Assembly (NCBI GenBank): GCA_947500845.1 | Contig: CANMTP010000003.1 | Location: forward strand, 124,001-188,000 | Length of the DNA stretch: 64,000 nt | Source of the DNA: an uncultured Aquimarina sp. | GTDB taxonomy: Bacteria > Bacteroidota > Bacteroidia > Flavobacteriales > Flavobacteriaceae | Direction: 5' to 3' | Shown here: one piece after another, positions 43,917 to 54,301 of the stretch | Position numbering within the stretch: the stretch's first letter is position 1 | Layout of the letters: each line of letters starts with the position of its first letter | Notes under the pieces: model-generated | Database searches by the model: none | The model's input: only the letters and a program-made list of their open reading frames with translations | Told to the model about the DNA's origin: nothing | Translations under genes and position numbers: made by a program

Positions 43917-46900
43917 TTAATGTTGATTCTTATAACGGTACTTGTTCTCTGAAATCAGTTTACCTTCGGCATCTTTTACAAACTCCAAACGGTTAAAATC
44001 ATCGTAGTGATACGTCATAGTGTATCCCCTGGGATCGGTCTGACTGGTGACTCCAATTAGTGGGTCATAAGTGAAAGAAATGAGTGCTGCATCTTCAAAG
44101 AACTCGTGATCGCGCAAAAGATCAAATTGCTCCCTGATGGTTTGTTCCTCGGCCCTTGTAACCTCTGTATCGGAGAGTGCTACAATATTATTGATCATCG
44201 TTGTGACATCTCCTGGCATCCCTACATAGGTTGAGTTTACAATCTTTGCAAGAGGTCTAGTATAATCATACCCCCAGATATAAACAATATGAACTCCGTC
44301 TTCCCGGGATACTTCAAGCGGATTGCCATAGCTATCATAATGATGATAGGTCAGTCGACTTTCTTTGGGGGTTAATCCTTTGGAGGAAGTAATCCTTTTA
44401 GGCTGTACCATATTGGGTAGAAACTCATCATACCCATATTGAACGGTGCTTATCAACGTATCATTTTTATGATTCTGAACATAGATCGGAGTGTTTACTT
44501 TATAAAGCGAGGCCATCTTAGTCACCATAGCTTGCTCTAAGGGAGTGAAATCAGTAGTGGGATACCCGCCTACAGCATAGTAACGGTCCTCGACATAGGT
44601 GTCGATAGTACCCGACCGGGAAATGGTGGTAGTAACCTTCTTGGGCTGGTAATTCTCAGTATTATACTCATAATTGGTCTTGGTCTCTACAACTGAAGCT
44701 ACCCCAAAATCATCATAATAATAATCCCTGGTGAGGCTTTCTTTGAGTTGAGCCCATCCGAAATTGACGTCACGAACCATCATTATGTTAGGTAATATAC
44801 CACATCCACTAAATGATACTTTGCAAGCACTCATTCCACATACAGGGGAATTCTTTTCTGGAGTTCCACCTCTCCTGTTCCATTCATAAGTATCAAAAAA
44901 CTGTCGCTCACTGCAATCCAATAGATCAGCCGCCTTATATAGGTTCGCAAGTTTATTAGTAGTGAAACTGAATCTTGTGTTTTCAATTTCTTTAAGCTTT
45001 CTATCCTCATGATCAAAAATCTCCTGTTTCAATAGTATACCTCTTTTATAGTCAATATTTGTAGCCGGCCAGAACGGAAAACTAAATACATTTGCAGGTG
45101 TGGGGTAGTCTAAAGAATTTGTGTATCTATAAACTGTATATCCCTTGTTAACCTCAGAAATTTTAATGTGCTTGTACCCTATATATCCATCTCTAGTAAA
45201 ACGAGATCTTGTTCCTTTAGATTTAACATCATATGTTATATCCATTGAAAAAAACGAACCTGCCCTATTTTCCGTTCCATTAAACAAAAAGTTGCTAGCA
45301 TTAATCTGATATTCGTTTTTAATGCTGCCCAATACATTAACATCTGCAGATCCTGATGATAACATTTTATTATTTGGATTTTGATAAGAGTAAAAAAGTC
45401 TTTTTTCTGATGCAGTTGCATCGGGACTGTTCTTGAATACAATTTCTTTTATACGTACCCCACCACCTAACATAAACTCAGCTAACGGTCCATCTATTTT
45501 AGATTGATATGTAATCTGTATGGTTCCATGAACTTCAGTAAAATTGGGATCGATATTGTATCCTATATATTGTACAAAAACGTTGTAGGTCCCTATTTCG
45601 AGATCCAAATAATCATATTCATTTTTTAAGGGTAAGGTGATTCCATTCTCGGGAGTGTTCGTCTTCGAAAATGTAACCTTTACATAATCATTTGTATGTT
45701 GAAAACCCGTAATATCAGATAACTTGATTTTGAAATGATGTGCATGGTCCACTACAATTGTGGTTAAGACGGTGGGTGTAGTACTGGTAAAAGGCGATAT
45801 GGCCGTAAAATCACTAGTGAAGAATTGAGTGTTCGTATTGTTAGGATTTTTTACGTAATCGGCTTCTAGCAGCCTGTAGGCACCCCGATATCCAAAGGTA
45901 TGCTCCTCCCACACAAATTCTTTAACCCCACCCGTGGGGGTAGTAATATGCGTTAATAAACCAGACTTTATTACATCTTCTTCATAATTAGCATTGACTA
46001 AAGGTTTATAATTGTAACCCCAAGGGTCACTATCAGAATTAAAAGAAGCAAGCTTTTCTCTTTCAAAGTAAGTTAAGATGTGTTTGCTCGATAATCCACT
46101 AGAAGGAGTTTCAACAACCTGAGTGAGCCATAATCGATCTGTTTGTTCATAAACCAGACTAAATCTTTTGTTTTCTCTACCATCAGGACTATTAATCAAT
46201 AGATGTTGAAGCATTGATCCATTGGTCTCAGGATGTGAACCGCCTAACCTAAAATCAATCGTAACTCCATCTAAAAAAGTGATTTTCGATAGTTTTTTTG
46301 TGGTAGTATTCATCCTGGTAGATATAAAGGAATATTGCGGTTTCATAACAGAAGTATTGTAACTATTCTCCTTAAGATAATATTGATTAGGATCCGATAT
46401 TTGATAATTTATCTCAGAATACGATGTGACATATTCTTCAAGAGAATCTTGATAATCAAAAGAAGCTAATAACTTATAATTACTAGTTGTAATTTTTGAA
46501 AGATGCCATGCTGATCGTACCTTATATATCTCATCGTTTCGTATTGGGGGGATGTTTCCACTACCTCCTTGGGGTACACTACCACTAAAAGGCTCTGCGG
46601 TTGACTCCTCAATAACATCGAAATGATACTGATATCCATTGGCATCGGTAACAATAAAACTACTAATACTTCCACTAGTCATATCTTGATTCTTAGTTAT
46701 CTTTACATTTGCTGCATTGGATAATAATTGAGGGCCTTCTTTTGTAATTATAAACCGCCCGGATATTCCTAAAAAACTAAACTGATATAAATCAAACTCG
46801 GCATCATAATGATCATAAGGTGTCCCCAAAGCATTCCAAGTAAATTCTGCTTTTTGATAATCGGTTAAATTTTCATAATTCCAGAAATCCTCATTGTGAT

Positions 46901-47264
46901 AGATTCCTTTACGTTTCCAATCTTTAATCTCATCAGGTAAACCACGAACTGTCCTTGATATCGATCCTCCAGCAAATAAAGACCATCCCGTACCTGTCCA
47001 TCCCGAACGATTGTCTATCTTCACTCCCTGTGTATTATACTTTAAAGCAATGTTCAGTGCAAGATCCTGATGAATGCTTTTGGAAAATAAGGGAATACTA
47101 ATATCAGGTTGGCCTGTGTAATGATCCACAGGAACTTCTTCAAACTGCATTAAATTGGCTACCGTTGGTGATGGTGGAACGATATTTGGTAAATCGTATG
47201 GGTGTTCCTGGCTATAGAGCACAAAGCTTAACAAAAGCAAAGAGAACATCGTAAGGTATTTCAT
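43917..47264 (-). CDS. secreted RHS-repeat partner protein
   Basis: 1115 residues with a signal peptide (MKYLTMFSLLLLSFVLYSQ). The N-terminal region (VPVDHYTGQPDISIPLFSK, NTQGVKIDNRSGWTGTGWSL) is the SpvB/RHS-like entry seen in Bacteroidota RHS pairs. A beta-rich body follows, and the end carries YD repeats (SQTDPRGYTMTYHYDDFNRLEFVKDAEGK). It sits directly upstream of the DUF6443/RHS gene, and the two are a standard pair; the first may form part of the shell or a secretion partner (inference). Confidence 0.82.
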   Translation of the reverse strand: MKYLTMFSLLLLSFVLYSQEHPYDLPNIVPPSPTVANLMQFEEVPVDHYTGQPDISIPLFSKSIHQDLALNIALKYNTQGVKIDNRSGWTGTGWSLFAGGSISRTVRGLPDEIKDWKRKGIYHNEDFWNYENLTDYQKAEFTWNALGTPYDHYDAEFDLYQFSFLGISGRFIITKEGPQLLSNAANVKITKNQDMTSGSISSFIVTDANGYQYHFDVIEESTAEPFSGSVPQGGSGNIPPIRNDEIYKVRSAWHLSKITTSNYKLLASFDYQDSLEEYVTSYSEINYQISDPNQYYLKENSYNTSVMKPQYSFISTRMNTTTKKLSKITFLDGVTIDFRLGGSHPETNGSMLQHLLINSPDGRENKRFSLVYEQTDRLWLTQVVETPSSGLSSKHILTYFEREKLASFNSDSDPWGYNYKPLVNANYEEDVIKSGLLTHITTPTGGVKEFVWEEHTFGYRGAYRLLEADYVKNPNNTNTQFFTSDFTAISPFTSTTPTVLTTIVVDHAHHFKIKLSDITGFQHTNDYVKVTFSKTNTPENGITLPLKNEYDYLDLEIGTYNVFVQYIGYNIDPNFTEVHGTIQITYQSKIDGPLAEFMLGGGVRIKEIVFKNSPDATASEKRLFYSYQNPNNKMLSSGSADVNVLGSIKNEYQINASNFLFNGTENRAGSFFSMDITYDVKSKGTRSRFTRDGYIGYKHIKISEVNKGYTVYRYTNSLDYPTPANVFSFPFWPATNIDYKRGILLKQEIFDHEDRKLKEIENTRFSFTTNKLANLYKAADLLDCSERQFFDTYEWNRRGGTPEKNSPVCGMSACKVSFSGCGILPNIMMVRDVNFGWAQLKESLTRDYYYDDFGVASVVETKTNYEYNTENYQPKKVTTTISRSGTIDTYVEDRYYAVGGYPTTDFTPLEQAMVTKMASLYKVNTPIYVQNHKNDTLISTVQYGYDEFLPNMVQPKRITSSKGLTPKESRLTYHHYDSYGNPLEVSREDGVHIVYIWGYDYTRPLAKIVNSTYVGMPGDVTTMINNIVALSDTEVTRAEEQTIREQFDLLRDHEFFEDAALISFTYDPLIGVTSQTDPRGYTMTYHYDDFNRLEFVKDAEGKLISENKYRYKNQH

Positions 47265-47601
47265 AATTTTGAGTGATTATTTACTTGACTAACTTTTAAC
47301 ATGGCAATATTAATCCACGCCAGTTTCGTTTTTTGAAACTGGGAAAAATTAAAATGTTAAAGTTTTAGTGTATCAATTTTGGTTTTTAATATATAGTTAC
47401 TGTAAATAAATCTTTGGAAAGCTAGTGTTGAATTAAGTTTGAAAAAATAAATCCCTATCCATCATCACCATTCAAACTGAAATCTCTTTTCTTTGAAATT
47501 CTATGGATAGTAGCAAAGAGTCATACCGTTGTTAATAACGATTTTAGAATCCACATCGCAGCTATAAAAAGAAATAGTACTTTAGCAAAAAGTTAATATG
47601 A
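47265..47601. other. divergent intergenic region recA / RHS operon (337 bp)
   Basis: No gene seen. A palindrome CCAGTTTC...GAAACTGG (47320-47342) lies 56 bp before the RHS partner's start and could be an operator. The rest is AT-rich promoter DNA. Confidence 0.5.
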
Positions 47602-48639
47602 ATGTCAAATCCAGATATATTTGAACAACAAATGAGTACAGAGAAAGACGCAAAATTAAAAGCATTAAAACTTACCTTAGATAAATTAGATAAAGCATAC
47701 GGAAAAGGAACGGTAATGAAGATGGGCGATAGTGCCGTTCAAGAGGTAGATGTGATCCCCACAGGATCTCTTGGTCTGGATTTAGCATTAGGCGTAGGTG
47801 GATACCCAAGAGGGCGGGTGATCGAAATCTATGGACCAGAATCTTCTGGTAAAACAACACTTACCTTACATGCCATCGCACAGGCACAAAAAGCAGGGGG
47901 TATTGCAGCTTTTATCGATGCAGAACATGCTTTTGATCGTTTTTATGCTGAAAAACTAGGCGTAGATATCGAGAATTTGATTATTTCACAACCCGATAAT
48001 GGCGAACAAGCACTAGAGATTGCCGATAATTTGATTAGATCAGGTGCTATTGATATTATTGTCATTGATTCTGTCGCTGCCCTTACGCCTAAAAGTGAAA
48101 TCGAAGGTGAAATGGGTGATTCTAAAATGGGACTTCATGCCCGACTCATGTCGCAGGCACTTAGAAAATTGACAAGCTCTATAAGCAAGACCAACTGTAC
48201 GGTAATTTTTATCAACCAGCTTCGTGAAAAAATCGGGGTGATGTTTGGAAATCCAGAAACTACTACCGGTGGTAATGCTTTAAAGTTTTACGCTTCAGTA
48301 CGACTTGATATTCGTCGTTCTACACAAATTAAAGATAGTAATAGCGAGGTACAAGGTAACAAAACACGTGTTAAGGTAGTGAAAAACAAAGTTGCTCCTC
48401 CTTTTAGAACTGCAGAATTTGATATTATGTATGGTGAAGGTATTTCTAAAACAGGAGAAATCATTGATGTGGGTGTAGACTACGAAATTATAAAGAAAAG
48501 TGGTTCTTGGTTTAGTTATCAGGATACAAAATTGGGTCAGGGGCGAGATGCAGTAAAAGCACTCCTTAATGATAACCCAGAACTCATGGAAGAGCTAGAA
48601 GAAAAAATTAAAGAAGCCATAAAGATTGTAAAAGAGTAA
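47602..48639 (+). CDS. recA: recombinase RecA
   Basis: 345 residues from ATG at 47602; an internal ATG at 47632 ([20 protein letters not shown]) is the start seen in many relatives and is a real alternative. Walker [10 protein letters not shown], Walker [11 protein letters not shown], and the DNA-binding loops ([44 protein letters not shown]) are intact. It drives homologous recombination and the SOS response. A strong terminator follows at 48747-48780. Confidence 0.98.
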   Translation: MSNPDIFEQQMSTEKDAKLKALKLTLDKLDKAYGKGTVMKMGDSAVQEVDVIPTGSLGLDLALGVGGYPRGRVIEIYGPESSGKTTLTLHAIAQAQKAGGIAAFIDAEHAFDRFYAEKLGVDIENLIISQPDNGEQALEIADNLIRSGAIDIIVIDSVAALTPKSEIEGEMGDSKMGLHARLMSQALRKLTSSISKTNCTVIFINQLREKIGVMFGNPETTTGGNALKFYASVRLDIRRSTQIKDSNSEVQGNKTRVKVVKNKVAPPFRTAEFDIMYGEGISKTGEIIDVGVDYEIIKKSGSWFSYQDTKLGQGRDAVKALLNDNPELMEELEEKIKEAIKIVKE

Positions 48640-48746
48640 AAAACCTTGGACGAAGGCCCACCAGACATTCAAAAAGAAAAGACTTTATGGTGTCGAGGAT
48701 CATCTTGTGATATTTAAAAATCTCGATTATCCAAGTAAAAATCCTA

Positions 48747-48780
48747 AAATCCCGTCTTGATCATGATCAAGACGGGATTT
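48747..48780 (+). terminator. recA terminator
   Basis: AAATCCCGTCTTGATCA and TGATCAAGACGGGATTT form a perfect 34-bp palindrome followed by TTTT. Confidence 0.92.
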
Positions 48781-48862
48781 TTTTATACCTTAAAAGCAAC
48801 CATAACGATATCTCTACATCTTTATAGTAGAATAATTGCATTTGCCCTCAAACCCTATTTAT

Positions 48863-49294
48863 ATGAAAAAAGTAAAATTAACTTTAGCTTTTTTTCTAGT
48901 AGCCCTTTTTACAGGATGTTTAGATGATGACGATAACATTCCGTTCTTTTATGATGCGGTTGCTATAGAAGAAGTAATTATCCCAGACGAATTCACTCGA
49001 GGTGAAACGTATAAAATTACTGTCTCTTATTTTAGGCCCTCTACTTGTCATTCTTTTTCAGGATTTGACTATGGTGGATTCGGAAATGAACGAACAGTTG
49101 CTGTCTTTAATATTGTGATTGATGATGATACCACCCCTTGTGAGAATCTCGAGAGAACAGAACTAGTTGAAGCATCTTTTACCTTTTTTGTGGGTCGAGA
49201 GAATTCGTATGTTTTTAGATTCTGGCAAGGCAGAGATGATCAAGGGAATAATCAATTTTTAACCATAGAAGTGCCAGTAGTAGAAGAACAATAA
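48863..49294 (+). CDS. small lipoprotein of unknown function
   Basis: 143 residues from ATG at 48863 with a lipoprotein signal (LAFFLVALFTGCLDDDD, C about 18) and acidic DDDD after the cysteine, a common surface-export signal in Bacteroidota. The rest is beta-rich with a pair of cysteines (STCHSF and TPCENL). No family recognised. It precedes the ECF sigma gene by 18 bp and is probably in the same operon, so it may take part in the envelope response. Confidence 0.75.
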   Translation: MKKVKLTLAFFLVALFTGCLDDDDNIPFFYDAVAIEEVIIPDEFTRGETYKITVSYFRPSTCHSFSGFDYGGFGNERTVAVFNIVIDDDTTPCENLERTELVEASFTFFVGRENSYVFRFWQGRDDQGNNQFLTIEVPVVEEQ

Positions 49295-49312
49295 TAGTAA
49301 TCAAAAATAAGG

Positions 49313-49870
49313 ATGTTAGTGGGTTTGGATCAACTCATAAAAAAGTGCAAGAAAAAAAATGCCAAAGCGCAAGAGCAATTATATAGAATGTATAGCAGTA
49401 AATTATTTTCTATTTGCTTAAAATATTCTAATGATTACCCTAGTGCTGAAGACACTTTGCAAGATGCCTTTATTACAATTTTTGAAAAAATAGTACAATA
49501 CAAACACAAAGGGTCTTTTGAAGGATGGATAAAGAGAGTTACTATAAACACCGCATTACAAAAATATAGAAAGCAAAAAGTTTTTGACATCATTAATGAA
49601 GATCAAATTGAAGAACCAGTACTAGAAATAGATGAAGAAGAAGTCTCTTTAGATTACCTCTTACAAATCATTCAGCAACTACCCGATCGCTATCGATTGG
49701 TATTTAATCTTTATGTGTTAGACGGATACGCTCACAAAGAAATTGCTGAACTATTAGAAATCTCTATTGGGACATCCAAATCGAATCTGGCAAGAGCCAG
49801 AAATATTTTAAAAATCAAACTTGAAACCAAAAAAGAACCTTGTGTTCGAGCAATCGACGAACAAAGATGA
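49313..49870 (+). CDS. ECF RNA polymerase sigma factor (sigma-70 family)
   Basis: 185 residues. Sigma region 2 (YSNDYPSAEDTLQDAFITIFEKIVQYKHKGSFEGWIKRVTINTALQKYRK) and region 4 (LLQIIQQLPDRYRLVFNLYVLDGYAHKEIAELLEISIGTSKSNLARARNILK) are complete; no region 3, as in ECF factors. It directs transcription of an envelope or stress regulon. The next gene overlaps its stop by 4 bases (ATGA), giving a coupled sigma/anti-sigma pair. Confidence 0.93.
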   Translation: MLVGLDQLIKKCKKKNAKAQEQLYRMYSSKLFSICLKYSNDYPSAEDTLQDAFITIFEKIVQYKHKGSFEGWIKRVTINTALQKYRKQKVFDIINEDQIEEPVLEIDEEEVSLDYLLQIIQQLPDRYRLVFNLYVLDGYAHKEIAELLEISIGTSKSNLARARNILKIKLETKKEPCVRAIDEQR

Positions 49871-51447
49871 ATGATAAAAAAAATATAGACCGATTATTTC
49901 AGGAGAAATTCAAAGATTTTGAAGTTACTCCTGATGAAGCTGTCTGGGAAAAAATTAAGGCGCGCCAAAATAAAAAACGAGCTCTTATACTGCCTTTTTG
50001 GTATAGGGCTGCCGGTGTTGCTGCATTGATTGCAGTTATCTTTACCATAGGCTATTTTTCTCAAAGCACCAACCCTACTACTGAAACTGTAGTATCAAAT
50101 GAAAGTAAAGATCCAGCGAGAAATGATGTTTCTTCACCAGAGAACGCAGATAACGAGCGTATAGAAAGTGATCAAAATAATTTTGTTGTTTCTTCAAATG
50201 AAGAAGAAATTAGCTCGACTGATGATCCCCTAAATGAAGGTATAACTAAAGATACCAACAATGGCAATTCCCAAAAAATTATTGATAACAACCCAAAGAC
50301 AACAATAGTTGGTTCTAAACAAGATCCTTCAATAACTACTAAAGGTAAAACCAGTACGCCAAATACGAAGGAATCAATAATCGCAAACAATTTAGAACCA
50401 AACAATACCCCTTCAAACACGTCTACCGATAAAAAAGCGGATGATAGTCTTCAAAAGAATACCAAAATCGATAACGCTGATATTGCCAATCATAAAAACC
50501 AAAATACCGATCCTGAAAAAGAAAACTTGTTTTTAAAAGGGCCTGATAAGCAAAATGATGTTGCCAACCCTGGCGTGACCGAGAATTATGCAAATACCAA
50601 TCAAAACCCTGATGGAGAAGAAGTTAGTAACGAAACCCCTGAGGCTGATCAAAATAAAAAATCCCTATTTGATGCGATTAATCAAAAGGAAGAAGCCATT
50701 GCCGAAGAAAAAAACACAGCGAAAAAATGGAATGTAACTCCAAATGTTGCACCTGTTTATTATGACTCTTTTGGAGACGGATCCTCCATTGATACTCAAT
50801 TTGCCGATAATAATAAAAGTGGACAGGTAAATTTAAGCTATGGGGTACATGTTTCTTATCATGTAAATAAGCGATTGAGTGTACGTTCAGGAGTCAACAA
50901 AGTTGATCTTAGTTATAATACACAAAATATTGGATTCTCGCCCTCAAGTATTGTGGGTCAAAATCTAGAAAGTATTAATTATAGTCCAAATGCAGAAGTT
51001 ATTTTGGTTTCAGATATCGGTCGAAATCAAAACAATCAATTTATTGCCTCTGATATTAATAGAGAAGCTATAAACCTAACTCAAAATGAAGGGCTGTTAA
51101 ATCAACGTATAGGGTACATTGAAGTCCCACTAGAAATGAAATATGCCCTGGTTAATAAAAAATTAGGTGTGAATATGATTGGTGGTGTGAGCACCTTGTT
51201 TTTACAAAATAATGAAGTTTCTATAGAAGCAGGAGATTTTGAAACTACTATTGGGGAGGCAAATAATGTAAACGATGTAAGTTTTACAGGTAATATCGGC
51301 ATAGGCGTTGATTACAAATTATCAGATCAATTTCAAATCAATCTAGAACCTATATTCAAATATCAGTTTAACGGATTCAGTGGTAACACAGAAAATTTTA
51401 GACCTTATTATTTTGGTATATATACTGGGGTTAGTATAAAATTCTAA
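49867..51447 (+). CDS. anti-sigma-like protein fused to an outer-membrane beta-barrel
   Basis: 526 residues from ATG at 49867, overlapping the sigma stop. The cytoplasmic N-terminus (about 1-40, RLFQEKFKDFEVTPDEAVWEKIKARQNKK) is the usual short anti-sigma region of Bacteroidota, followed by one TM helix (about 46-68), a long low-complexity Asn/Asp/Ser/Thr linker (about 70-300), and a beta-rich domain (about 305-526, ending FGIYTGVSIKF) of the OmpA-type 'outer membrane beta-barrel' group. The architecture could span the periplasm and link an outer-membrane signal directly to the sigma factor. Confidence 0.82.
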   Translation: MNDKKNIDRLFQEKFKDFEVTPDEAVWEKIKARQNKKRALILPFWYRAAGVAALIAVIFTIGYFSQSTNPTTETVVSNESKDPARNDVSSPENADNERIESDQNNFVVSSNEEEISSTDDPLNEGITKDTNNGNSQKIIDNNPKTTIVGSKQDPSITTKGKTSTPNTKESIIANNLEPNNTPSNTSTDKKADDSLQKNTKIDNADIANHKNQNTDPEKENLFLKGPDKQNDVANPGVTENYANTNQNPDGEEVSNETPEADQNKKSLFDAINQKEEAIAEEKNTAKKWNVTPNVAPVYYDSFGDGSSIDTQFADNNKSGQVNLSYGVHVSYHVNKRLSVRSGVNKVDLSYNTQNIGFSPSSIVGQNLESINYSPNAEVILVSDIGRNQNNQFIASDINREAINLTQNEGLLNQRIGYIEVPLEMKYALVNKKLGVNMIGGVSTLFLQNNEVSIEAGDFETTIGEANNVNDVSFTGNIGIGVDYKLSDQFQINLEPIFKYQFNGFSGNTENFRPYYFGIYTGVSIKF

Positions 51448-51553
51448 AATATATCTATTGTGTAATTTGGAAGTAATAGATCAACATGTACAATAGGTAG
51501 TATATAAATTTTTAGTTGGGTAGTTATTGCTCTACAGGTAAGCAATGATGAGC

Positions 51554-51580
51554 AAAGCCGCTCCTCTCAGGAGCGGCTTT
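51554..51580 (+). terminator. terminator of the sigma/anti-sigma operon
   Basis: AAAGCCGCTCCT / AGGAGCGGCTTT stem of 12 bp with a 3-base loop, then TTTTGT. Confidence 0.88.
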
Positions 51581-51703
51581 TGTATTTATAGCTAAATCAA
51601 CACAAATTGGCATAAAAGATTTATCTTAATTTAACGTGATTCTAAAGATTTAATTGAAAATTAAAACCGAATTATGCAGTAGAACTTTGTGATGAGGGCT
51701 AAA

Positions 51704-52441
51704 CTATTGATTAAAATCTTTTTCCAGCGCAGCCAAAATAATACTTCGCGTCTTTTCTTTTAGTTCTTTTTTGTTTTCCTGAGTGAGTCCTTCAGTCGAA
51801 ATTTCTTTATGAATATGTCCTCTCATGATACCAGGACTTCCGCTAAAGAACTTATAAGAGAAGCGTTTTTTATTGTCGAAAAATGTTAACGGTAAAATCG
51901 GGATCTGATGATCTATTGCCAGTCTGAAAGCACCGTCCTTAAATTCATCCAAGACCAGGGATTGATCCTCGGGTACTCCGCCTTCAGGAAAAATACAAAT
52001 ACTGGTCCCATCATGTAACCTGGCATGAGCTCTATCAAAGACTTCCTTTCGGCTTCTTTGACTATTGCGGTCCACCAAAATACATGTTCGCTTATAAAAA
52101 AACCCAAAAATCGGGATCTTTGCTAATTCTTTTTTACCTACAAAAACAAAGGGATGCTTTACACAATGTAGCATAAACATGATATCGGTCATCGAGGTAT
52201 GATTGGCGACCACCATATAACTTTTATCAAGATCTGGTCTAGCTTCTCTACTTACTTTTGGAACAAAACCCATACCGTATAGTACGATTCTAGCCCAAAA
52301 TCTGGCCAATACAAAAAACTGAGGATACCATTGTTCTCTAGAAGTAAGTACCAATAAGACCGGAAACATAATTATTATAGGAATCCCCATAATAATATAA
52401 AACCAAATACGCCAAAGTAGGATAAATATGTTCCTGATCAT
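51704..52441 (-). CDS. lysophospholipid (1-acylglycerol-3-phosphate) acyltransferase, PlsC family
   Basis: 245 residues from ATG at 52441 (MIRNIFILLWRIWFYIIMGI); upstream in-frame ATGs at 52447 and 52462 are possible. A TM segment at the N-terminus precedes the acyltransferase motif NHTSMTD (NHxxxxD, about 83-89) and the FPEGGVPEDQS substrate-binding motif. It acylates lysophosphatidate or a related lipid at the inner membrane. Stand-alone gene, divergent from trpS. Confidence 0.88.
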   Translation of the reverse strand: MIRNIFILLWRIWFYIIMGIPIIIMFPVLLVLTSREQWYPQFFVLARFWARIVLYGMGFVPKVSREARPDLDKSYMVVANHTSMTDIMFMLHCVKHPFVFVGKKELAKIPIFGFFYKRTCILVDRNSQRSRKEVFDRAHARLHDGTSICIFPEGGVPEDQSLVLDEFKDGAFRLAIDHQIPILPLTFFDNKKRFSYKFFSGSPGIMRGHIHKEISTEGLTQENKKELKEKTRSIILAALEKDFNQ

Positions 52442-52676
52442 GATCATGGCCCAAAAATACATAATTGGTTTGACCTATCTGCACAAAAAAATTACCTTTG
52501 CCGGAAAAGCATGAGTCCGTGCAAGAAGTACCGAGTGGGCAGTAAATAGTTGACAGTGTAAGAAGATATTCTGTAGACGGCGCACTCAAAACTACATAAC
52601 TAATTGAATCTTAAAGATTCATATTTTTTATTTAGCAAAAGCACGAGATTTAAATGATAATATAGATTAATTTGTT

Positions 52677-53645
52677 ATGTCCAGAATTCTAACAGGAGTA
52701 CAAAGTACCGGGACTCCACATTTGGGAAACCTGCTGGGAGCTATTATTCCAGCAATCAAAATGGCAAATCAACCGCAAAATGAGTCTTTCCTGTTCATTG
52801 CTGATATGCACTCGCTTACCCAAATAAAAGATGCCAAAACTTTGCGAGAGAACACCTACTCTACTGCTGCTACATGGTTAGCTTTTGGATTGAATATTGA
52901 AAAAACAGTTTTCTACAGACAGAGTGATATACCACAGGTTACAGAATTATGCTGGTACTTAAGTTGTTTTTTTCCATATCAACGTTTAACACTAGCGCAT
53001 TCATTCAAAGATAAATCTGATCGTCTAGAAGATGTAAACGCCGGACTATTTACGTATCCCATGTTAATGGCTGCAGATATTTTATTATATGATGCAGAAA
53101 TTGTTCCCGTAGGTAAGGACCAATTACAACACTTAGAGATGACTCGTGACGTAGCGTCCCGCATACATGCCCAGGTAGATGAACTATTTGTATTACCAGA
53201 AGCACAAGTGCAAGAAGAAACGATGTACGTGCCCGGAACAGATGGTAGCAAGATGAGCAAGTCTAAAGGAAATATTATCAATCTGTTTTTGCCAGATAAG
53301 AAATTGCGTAAGCAAATTATGTCAATCGAAACAGATAGTACTCCACTGGAAGACCCAAAAGATCCAAACACCTGTAACGTATTTGCTTTATACAAACTCG
53401 TTGCAACTGTAGACCAAGAAGCTGAAATGCGTAAAAATTATCTGGATGGTAACTATGGCTATGGTCATGCCAAACAAGCATTGTATGAATTGCTTATCTC
53501 AAAGTTCTCACAAGAGCGCGAACGCTACAATTACTATATGGAAAATTTGAACGAAGTAGATAAAGCTTTAGCAATTGGAGCCAATAAAGCTACTGATGTG
53601 GCTACCGAGGTTTTAAAAAGAGTCAGAGAGAAAATCGGTTATTAA
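52677..53645 (+). CDS. trpS: tryptophanyl-tRNA synthetase
   Basis: 322 residues, full-length class Ic enzyme. It has TPHLGNLLGA (HIGH-type motif, about 13-22), VPVGKDQLQHLEMTRDVA, and GSKMSKSKGN (KMSKS motif). It charges tRNA-Trp. Single gene; a hairpin TGATACT...AGTATCA (53651-53669) lies just past the stop. Confidence 0.97.
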   Translation: MSRILTGVQSTGTPHLGNLLGAIIPAIKMANQPQNESFLFIADMHSLTQIKDAKTLRENTYSTAATWLAFGLNIEKTVFYRQSDIPQVTELCWYLSCFFPYQRLTLAHSFKDKSDRLEDVNAGLFTYPMLMAADILLYDAEIVPVGKDQLQHLEMTRDVASRIHAQVDELFVLPEAQVQEETMYVPGTDGSKMSKSKGNIINLFLPDKKLRKQIMSIETDSTPLEDPKDPNTCNVFALYKLVATVDQEAEMRKNYLDGNYGYGHAKQALYELLISKFSQERERYNYYMENLNEVDKALAIGANKATDVATEVLKRVREKIGY

Positions 53646-54078
53646 TTAGTTGATACTACTTAAGTATCATATTTAAAGTTTCAAAGCTAGCGTAGTGGTG
53701 AAATCTCACCGCTATGAACTATTCTTCAAACACACCATATAAATGGCAGTATGCACTTCTTATCTTATAATTGATTCTAGCTTGTTTGATATAGGAGTTA
53801 ACTTTAAGAATCTCCTTCAGATATGTCAAAAAATTCACAATTTTATGCTTCTGTCTACCTTTTGCTATGAGGTTTTCTAAAAAAATTACCTTAAAATTCT
53901 CGAAAACGTTCTTTTTTGTATCGAATCTATTCTATTTTCAAAACTTTTTAAATCTGTCTGATCTACTGTAAATATTGACCTATCGGTATTTTTGACTTTT
54001 TTCTTTAAAAAAGTACAAAAAAAATTTACTAATTTTTATCGAGCAGTAAACTCAACAATAGTAGTACTTCCCAACCAT

Positions 54079-54097
54079 CAGCAGGGGGAAAAAACCC
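54079..54097. promoter_or_regulatory. GGGGG-AAAAAA-CCC box upstream of DUF6261 gene
   Basis: CAGCAGGGGGAAAAAACCC is followed by GGTATACCCTG, so CAGGG and CCCTG form an inverted repeat. It matches the box upstream of the HTH gene at 38240-38258 (16 of 19). Confidence 0.35.
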
Positions 54098-54217
54098 GGT
54101 ATACCCTGTGGATTTCCGTAAATATCGTTACGATTTTATTTTTAGTTTGGCGTCGGGAAAACAACAGTTGCAACAGAGATATAAAAAATCTCTTTAGCGA
54201 CACTAAGAGTATCATGA

Positions 54218-54243
54218 GGATAAACCTTTTTTTAGGTTTATCC
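54218..54243 (+). terminator. hairpin upstream of DUF6261 gene
   Basis: GGATAAACCT / AGGTTTATCC, 10-bp stem with T-rich loop, 59 bp before the gene start. It could be a leader attenuator or the end of a short upstream transcript. Confidence 0.5.
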
Positions 54244-54301
54244 GAGTGTTACTTAGAAAATTAAAACTATGGCCAACAACTATAAATCTGTATAAAACCG
54301 A

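Larger units (their letters stand above)
53646..54301. other. 656-bp region before the DUF6261 gene
   Basis: No convincing gene; a 90-codon frame from a TTG at 53992 overlaps structured non-coding DNA. It contains hairpins at 53651-53669 and 54218-54243, an AGAGAT...ATCTCT stem near 54174-54192, and the box at 54079-54097. Confidence 0.55.

Noticed and set aside
53992-54264. 90-codon plus-strand frame before the DUF6261 gene
   Set aside because: TTG start, runs through hairpins and the shared box, no recognisable protein features.
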